Shown here one piece after another: positions 59,153 to 64,000 of a DNA stretch of 64,000 bases. Position 1 is the stretch's first letter. Each line of letters begins with the position of its first letter. The notes under the pieces are model-generated. The model searched no databases, was not told the origin of the DNA, and saw only the letters and a list, made by a program, of their open reading frames with translations. The translations under genes were made by a program, and so were the position numbers. Source of the DNA: SHZL01 sp963708905 (lineage in GTDB: Bacteria; Pseudomonadota; Gammaproteobacteria; Xanthomonadales; SZUA-36); contig CAVPUV010000028.1 in the NCBI GenBank assembly GCA_963708905.1, positions 4,144 through 68,143 on the forward strand, given 5' to 3'.

Positions 59153-59993
59153 AGAGGCACTGGTCACACCAGAGCGTCTCGCCCGGCTCATGCTTGCGGG
59201 ACAATGCATCATAGTTGACTGCCGCTTTGATCTGGGCAATTCGAACAAAGGGCAACAGGACTATTTGGCCGGCCACATTCCTGGCGCTCACTATGCTCAT
59301 CTGGGAGAAGACCTGTCATCGCCCATCACGGCCATAAGCGGCCGCCACCCCTTGCCTGCGCCGGATGCATTTGCGGCGTTCCTGAGTCATATCGGCTGGG
59401 TCGATAGTAAGCTTTTGGTTGCTCATGATGATCGAAACTGTGCGATTGCGGCGCGGCTTTGGTGGCTGATGCGGTATTTCGGCTACGATGCGGCTTTGCT
59501 GGACGGCGGCCTGGATGCATGGGCGAGAGCCGGCCTGCCGCTGGAACCCGGAGCAGTGAAAAGCGCAGCATCACCCGTTCCTGTGATGCAAGCTGATGCC
59601 GCCATGATTGTGTCAACAGCGAATGTCCTGGATGACCTCGGCCGTTCTTCCCTCACCCTGGTCGATGCACGCGCAGCCGAGCGTTACTCCGGCGCTGTCG
59701 AACCCCTGGATACACGAGCGGGGCATATACCGGGTGCCCTGAACCGCCCATTCAGTCTCAACCTGGACGAGACTGGTTGCTTCAAGCAGGCACAGCAGTT
59801 GCGCATGGAATTTCATGCTTTGCTGCAACGGCGATCATTGGAATCCATCGTGCACTCCTGCGGTTCTGGCGTCACGGCCTGCCATAACCGTTTCGCCATG
59901 GAGCTCGCCGGCATGGGCGCAAGCAGGATCTATCCTGGTTCATGGAGCGAATGGGTGCGGGATGAATCCCGCCCGATCGAAACCTCGATCTGA
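59139..59993 (+). CDS. sseA: Sulfurtransferase, 3-mercaptopyruvate type (two rhodanese domains)
   Basis: A 284-residue protein with two rhodanese domains. The first (IIVDCRFDLGNSNKGQQDYL) lacks the catalytic Cys; the second has the active loop CGSGVTACHN (Cys about residue 242). The CGSGVTA loop is that of 3-mercaptopyruvate sulfurtransferases rather than of thiosulfate sulfurtransferases (CRxGx[R/T]). It transfers sulfur to thiols or cyanide in the cytoplasm. The start overlaps the nudL end. Confidence 0.88.
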   Translation: MSVHEEALVTPERLARLMLAGQCIIVDCRFDLGNSNKGQQDYLAGHIPGAHYAHLGEDLSSPITAISGRHPLPAPDAFAAFLSHIGWVDSKLLVAHDDRNCAIAARLWWLMRYFGYDAALLDGGLDAWARAGLPLEPGAVKSAASPVPVMQADAAMIVSTANVLDDLGRSSLTLVDARAAERYSGAVEPLDTRAGHIPGALNRPFSLNLDETGCFKQAQQLRMEFHALLQRRSLESIVHSCGSGVTACHNRFAMELAGMGASRIYPGSWSEWVRDESRPIETSI

Positions 59994-60142
59994 ATCAGTT
60001 TTCCGTTCAGAGAGGGTTCAGTCTGGCAGGTGCAGACTTTGTAAGCAGAGCGCGTAAAATCAGGTCTGATTGATGAAGGCGCGCGTATTTCCCCCCTTGG
60101 GGTTATACTTTCTGTGCGGGGATTCGCAGGGAGATTCCTTGA

Positions 60143-60532
60143 ATGAAGTCGAATATGACACTGGTTTTGGCGCTGGCAACTGTAGCTGCTGTCTTGAGCC
60201 TGTCTCTATCTGCCGCCCAGCCCGCCAATTCGGATATTGAGTTTTTACGCCCTTCCAACTTGAACAAGTCGCCGAGCCAGGTACCGGGCAGCCCTCACGG
60301 ACACGTGCGGCAACGCCTGGAGTATGGCAAAGGATATCGTTACGGTCATATCGTCAACGGACCCCTGGGGGATATCATCATCTGGTCCGCTGCTCCCAAT
60401 AAAAGTCACGATTCGATGCAGATCATGCAGCCTGTAATTCAACAGCGTGCGCGCGCAACGACAGTGACCGGTCCGCAGTTGCAGTTCAAACCAGGGTACG
60501 GCGGGACCTCAAATCCTGATTACGGGGATTAA
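60143..60532 (+). CDS. Small exported protein, function unknown
   Basis: A 129-residue protein with a signal peptide (TLVLALATVAAVLSLSLSAAQ). The mature chain is short, rich in Gly, Pro, Gln and His (LEYGKGYRYGHIVNGPLGDI) and probably largely unstructured. A GGGAG element about 14 bp before the ATG is a rather distant ribosome-binding site. No family is recognised. It is convergent with the DUF4139 gene. Confidence 0.65.
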   Translation: MKSNMTLVLALATVAAVLSLSLSAAQPANSDIEFLRPSNLNKSPSQVPGSPHGHVRQRLEYGKGYRYGHIVNGPLGDIIIWSAAPNKSHDSMQIMQPVIQQRARATTVTGPQLQFKPGYGGTSNPDYGD

Positions 60533-60541
60533 TGCGCTGAA

Positions 60542-62038
60542 TCACCAGGTGTAGTGGGCGGTATAGCGGATCACCATCTCGCCTTCGCCAGTTACGCGCA
60601 CAGTGAAACGAATCCGGTTGCTGTTTTCCTTGTCGAACGGAAGGTTTACATCCTCGATTTTCCAGTTGCTCGAACGATAGAGGTTCTCCAAAACCGCAAC
60701 ATCAACGGCTTCGGTTTTGTGGTTGCGTAATGTGATTTCAAAGGTCTCCCACACGTTGCGGGTATTCAAATCCACCCGATAGTCGGTCTGGGTGCGTTCA
60801 CCCACCACATCAAAGGCATTGCCCATGCGGATCAGCACGTCTTCGTTGCGTGGCGTGTGGTCGATCACGTCCTCGCCGATAAACTCCAGGCTGCCGTCTG
60901 CGTCATCCAACTGGTTTACGCGCACACGACCTGCCGGCAGGGGCATTCCCAGGTGGTTTTTTTCCTCGTTGGCGAATCGCAGGTAGACATGGATGTCGCC
61001 TTTGCCATAGCGGCCATATTCCTGTTCCAATTGCTGGTAGCCGTTCCAGGGAAGGGCAAGGGTGGGGGCAAAAACCAGTTCCTTCTGGCACTTCACGCCG
61101 CTGGCTGACGGCATCAGTTGAATCTGCTTGGTGGAATTGTCTGGCAGGTCGGTGCGCCGCCCCAACGTGTACAAGTGGTACTCAAAAAACGCTTTCTCGG
61201 CAAAGCTTGCTGAATCTTCAGCTGCAGCCATCCGGTACATGACTTCTCTCTGTGCGCGCTGTGGTTGAGCGCGGTTGACGTCACCGGCGATCAGTTTCAG
61301 ACGAGCGTTCTGGTAACCCGCTCCGGACTGATTGATGATGCTGACCCAGGCTGACAGGTCCATGGCGCATCCCGTGGTCTCATCCAGAATGATGTTGTAG
61401 TCCGCCCACCAGGTCATGCCCTGTGTTTCATAGGCAATACGTGTTTTCTGGTTGCCACGCGAAGGGCTCTCCAACAGCCATTCCAGCGTTGGCCGGGTAA
61501 TGAGTCCACCGGGTAATTGGGAAAACTGTATATTGCTGTAGCTGCGGGCAGCCCGCACACTGCCATCGTCCATCTGTAGCGTGAGTCCATCACCGATGCC
61601 CAGCAGCGTGCCTGTAATCAAATCCACCTGGTCACCGCGCGGTTGTTCCACCGTAATGTTCTGTCCGAGGTAACGCTGTAACAATTTTTCCTGGCTCACC
61701 AGGTCGAATTGGAAACTCTGCTCCAACACCCGGGTGCCTGGCTTGTCCAGCGAACTGAAGGTCACGGTGGTCGGATCGATCAAGGCCGCCACATCGCTGA
61801 CGCGCAACGCATGAATGCCCTCATCGATACTGTACGAACGGTCGTGGCGTACGATGGCATAACCGGGAACATTGCCACCGTTTTGTTGGCCGCCGGAGGG
61901 ACGGTACCACTCCGCCGCAACGGCGCCAGGTTGCATTCGTGAATAGATCGTGATGGAGTCATCACTGACCGGGTTTGACTGTGCCAAGGCTGTGCTGCAA
62001 CTGGCAGCGGCCAGGAGGACGGGTAACAGTCTGCTCAT
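60542..62038 (-). CDS. Exported DUF4139-domain protein
   Basis: A 498-residue protein with a signal peptide (RLLPVLLAAASCSTALAQS). The C-terminal half has the DUF4139 pattern (MTWWADYNIIL, AWVSIINQSGAGYQNARLKLIAGDVN, the latter given as SIINQSGAGYQNARLKL), with a beta-rich end of FTVRVTGEGEMVIRYT. Members of this family are periplasmic or surface proteins of unknown function. It is divergent from the PCuAC gene; the two starts lie only 40 bp apart. Confidence 0.82.
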   Translation of the reverse strand: MSRLLPVLLAAASCSTALAQSNPVSDDSITIYSRMQPGAVAAEWYRPSGGQQNGGNVPGYAIVRHDRSYSIDEGIHALRVSDVAALIDPTTVTFSSLDKPGTRVLEQSFQFDLVSQEKLLQRYLGQNITVEQPRGDQVDLITGTLLGIGDGLTLQMDDGSVRAARSYSNIQFSQLPGGLITRPTLEWLLESPSRGNQKTRIAYETQGMTWWADYNIILDETTGCAMDLSAWVSIINQSGAGYQNARLKLIAGDVNRAQPQRAQREVMYRMAAAEDSASFAEKAFFEYHLYTLGRRTDLPDNSTKQIQLMPSASGVKCQKELVFAPTLALPWNGYQQLEQEYGRYGKGDIHVYLRFANEEKNHLGMPLPAGRVRVNQLDDADGSLEFIGEDVIDHTPRNEDVLIRMGNAFDVVGERTQTDYRVDLNTRNVWETFEITLRNHKTEAVDVAVLENLYRSSNWKIEDVNLPFDKENSNRIRFTVRVTGEGEMVIRYTAHYTW

Positions 62039-62078
62039 TTCCTTATCCTTAATGCTTCAAGCAATTTCGATTCCTGTG

Positions 62079-62516
62079 ATGAAATTATCTCAAATCTCCA
62101 AGTTATTTGTACTCACGGTGTTGCTGGCCGGGTGTGGACCCAATCCCACGGCTCATGTTTTGTCCCTGGAGGATGGATGGGTTCGTGCCGTGCCGCCGGG
62201 CATGAAGATGACCGCAGCTTATGGCAGTTTCACCAATCATGGTACAGAAATCATCGAAATCACTTCCTTCAGCAGTGACAGCTTCACCGATGTCAGTTTG
62301 CACCAGACGACGATGGAAAATGGCGTCAGCAAGATGGAGCAACTGCCAGGCTGGTCGCAATCTGCTGGAACCAGAACTGTGCTCAAGCCAGGAGGTTTAC
62401 ATCTTATGCTGATGGATCCCACGAGAGAAATACACCCGGGCGACAGCATCGGCTTGACCTTGATTGCCGCGAACGGCGAGCAGTACCGGTTTTCCTTGCC
62501 CGTCGAGACTCGTTGA
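62079..62516 (+). CDS. Periplasmic copper chaperone PCu(A)C, lipoprotein
   Basis: About 145 residues from the ATG at 62079; the longer frame upstream overlaps the divergent gene. The N-terminus is a lipoprotein signal (LFVLTVLLAGCGPN) with Cys in the lipobox. The PCuAC domain shows DGWVRAVPPGMKMTAAYGSF, VSLHQTTMENGVSKME with the Cu(I)-binding His and Met, and LKPGGLHLMLMDP with the second His/Met pair. It delivers Cu(I) to the CuA site of cytochrome oxidase. Confidence 0.9.
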   Translation: MKLSQISKLFVLTVLLAGCGPNPTAHVLSLEDGWVRAVPPGMKMTAAYGSFTNHGTEIIEITSFSSDSFTDVSLHQTTMENGVSKMEQLPGWSQSAGTRTVLKPGGLHLMLMDPTREIHPGDSIGLTLIAANGEQYRFSLPVETR

Positions 62517-62560
62517 TGCGCCTGCGGTCGTCAAATCAGGCCGGGGCGGCCTCAGACACC

Positions 62561-64000
62561 TCAGGCAGTCTTTCGCTGTGGTGTTCTTGCCAGCAGACGC
62601 GCCAGGAACTGGCCGGTATAGGAATGGCCCATTTCCGCCAATTGTTCCGGTGTGCCTTGAGCGATGATTTCGCCACCTTTGTCACCACCTTCCGGACCCA
62701 GGTCAATGACCCAGTCAGCAGTCTTGATCACGTCGAGATTATGCTCGATCACGACCAGGGTGTTGCCGTGGTCACGTAATCGGTGCAGCACTCCGAGCAA
62801 CTGCTCGATATCCTGGAAGTGCAGGCCGGTGGTAGGCTCATCCAGTATGTACAGCGTCTGCCCGGTATCGCGCTTGCTGAGCTCTTTGGATAATTTGATG
62901 CGCTGCGCTTCACCGCCCGACAAAGTAGTCGCACTCTGCCCCACGGTGATATAGGAAAGACCTACATCCACCATAGTCTGCAGTTTGCGGGCCAACACCG
63001 GCACCGGGGCGAAAAACACCAGCGCCTCTTCAACCGTCATTTCGAGCACTTCGTGAATGTTCTTGCCTTTGTAGCTGATGCCCAGAGTCTCGCGGTTGTA
63101 GCGTTTGCCGTGGCACACGTCACAAGGCACGTAGATGTCGGGCAGGAAGTGCATTTCCACGCGTATCAAGCCATCGCCCTGGCAGGCCTCGCAGCGTCCG
63201 CCCTTGACATTGAAACTGAAACGTCCGGGTTTGTAACCGCGCGCCCGGGCTTCATGGGTACCGCTGAACAGGTCGCGAATGGGAGTAAACAAGCCGGTAT
63301 AGGTGGCCGGGTTGGAGCGTGGCGTGCGCCCGATCGGAGACTGGTCAATATCCACGACCTTGTCAAATAGTTCAATGTTTTCAATCGCCTTATAAGGGGC
63401 TGGTTGTGTCAGGCTGCCGTAGAGTTCACGTGCAGCCAGACGATGCAAAGTGTCGTTGATAAGGGTCGATTTACCCGATCCCGAAACACCGGTGACACAC
63501 ACGAACAGGCCAGCCGGAATCTCCAGTGTGACGTTCTTGAGGTTATTTCCGCATGCTCCAATAAGGCGCAATTGACGTTTGAGATCGCGCTCGACCCGTT
63601 TTTCCGGTGTGGGAATCTTGCGCACGCCCGACAAGTACTGCCCGGTCAGTGAATTCGGGTCGGCCAGCAATTCTTCCGGGGTTCCGCTGAACACGATTTT
63701 GCCACCGTGTATACCTGCACCCGGGCCGATGTCCACCACGTAATCCGCAGTGCGTATGGCTTCCTCGTCATGTTCAACGACAATGACGGTATTGCCAATG
63801 TCGCGCAGACGGTTCAGTGTCGCCAACAGTCGGGCATTATCGCGTTGGTGCAGGCCGATCGAGGGTTCATCGAGAATGTACATCACGCCCACCAGGCCGG
63901 CGCCGATCTGGCTGGCCAGCCGGATACGTTGCGCTTCACCGCCTGAAAGCGTGTCGGCTTTACGATCCAGCGTGAGGTAATCCAGTCCGACATTGACGAG
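62561..64000 (-). CDS. uvrA: Excinuclease ABC subunit A (5' end outside window)
   Basis: The last 480 residues of UvrA; the frame stays open to the right edge (LSGGEAQRIRLASQIGAGL lies at 63920-63985), so about half of the usual 940 residues is present. Visible are Walker B YILDEPSIGLHQRDN of the first ATPase, GVSGSGKSTLINDTLHR of the second, the C-terminal zinc finger CEACQGDG...CDVCHGKRY, and the second signature LSGGEAQRIKLSKELS. It recognises bulky DNA lesions with UvrB. It is convergent with the PCuAC gene. Confidence 0.97.
   Translation of the reverse strand, partial: LVNVGLDYLTLDRKADTLSGGEAQRIRLASQIGAGLVGVMYILDEPSIGLHQRDNARLLATLNRLRDIGNTVIVVEHDEEAIRTADYVVDIGPGAGIHGGKIVFSGTPEELLADPNSLTGQYLSGVRKIPTPEKRVERDLKRQLRLIGACGNNLKNVTLEIPAGLFVCVTGVSGSGKSTLINDTLHRLAARELYGSLTQPAPYKAIENIELFDKVVDIDQSPIGRTPRSNPATYTGLFTPIRDLFSGTHEARARGYKPGRFSFNVKGGRCEACQGDGLIRVEMHFLPDIYVPCDVCHGKRYNRETLGISYKGKNIHEVLEMTVEEALVFFAPVPVLARKLQTMVDVGLSYITVGQSATTLSGGEAQRIKLSKELSKRDTGQTLYILDEPTTGLHFQDIEQLLGVLHRLRDHGNTLVVIEHNLDVIKTADWVIDLGPEGGDKGGEIIAQGTPEQLAEMGHSYTGQFLARLLARTPQRKTA

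Noticed and set aside
1..64000. CRISPR arrays, tRNA/rRNA genes, prophage or restriction systems
   Set aside because: No regularly spaced repeats, cloverleaf genes, phage structural genes or restriction-modification motifs were seen.

Overview
The window looks like a chromosomal segment of a gammaproteobacterium of moderately high G+C. Markers are ssb, ispB, uup, pspABC with a sigma-54 promoter, uvrA, rmlBACD-manC, a Mip-like FKBP and a NudL-type Nudix enzyme. The operon aspartate kinase - MurL - MurD2 (the L-Glu-ligase/epimerase route to D-Glu in peptidoglycan known from Xanthomonas) points towards Xanthomonadales-like lineages or relatives. No rRNA, tRNA or CRISPR array was seen.

Layout. 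(1) 1-11672: surface-polysaccharide genes. The first 4.9 kb is visibly A+T-richer and holds four glycosyltransferase-type genes and a truncated sulfotransferase. From 5239 a tight, mostly ATGA-overlapping operon encodes a GT2, a cupin, a DegT-type sugar aminotransferase, a small-molecule N-methyltransferase-like protein, a GT4 with an acidic repeat insert, and another GT. (2) 11866-14634: secreted M14 metallopeptidase. (3) 14637-20627: pyrimidine catabolism, with an NCS1 transporter divergent from beta-ureidopropionase, PreT, PreA and a RutR-like regulator, and a RutR-type operator in the divergent promoter; no dihydropyrimidinase is present. (4) 20694-28480: uup, an APH-fold kinase, then an ABC ATPase / FtsX permease / AttH-CrtC-like operon interrupted by a 270-bp MITE-like inverted-repeat element. 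(5) 28525-29898: two small unknown genes and an intergenic string of hairpins.

(6) 29899-41144 is the most unusual region. A giant SpvB/TcdB/RHS-type secreted protein (about 3,077 codons if two single-base frameshifts are corrected) carries two PKD domains, seven FG-GAP-like repeats, YD repeats and an RHS core, and ends in a variable tip. It is followed by a signal-peptide protein overlapping its stop codon. The last part of the tip plus that partner gene then recur twice downstream as stand-alone cassettes, giving three tip-module/secreted-partner pairs. This has the architecture of a polymorphic-toxin locus with orphan modules, but with a tip module and partner family I do not recognise.

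(7) 41185-47653: EF-G-like GTPase, an unassigned small transcript or leader with a strong terminator, then aspartate kinase - murL - murD2 (murD2 frameshifted). (8) 47828-64000: housekeeping genes ppiB, ispB, MFS transporter, ssb; dTDP-rhamnose and GDP-mannose genes; pspABC; FKBP, nudL, rhodanese, small unknown genes, a PCuAC copper chaperone and the 3' half of uvrA, which runs off the right edge.

Three apparent frameshifts (about 30763, 36698, 46942) each need removal of one T. They may be real mutations, recoding (best candidate the first) or sequence errors; the sequence alone cannot decide.
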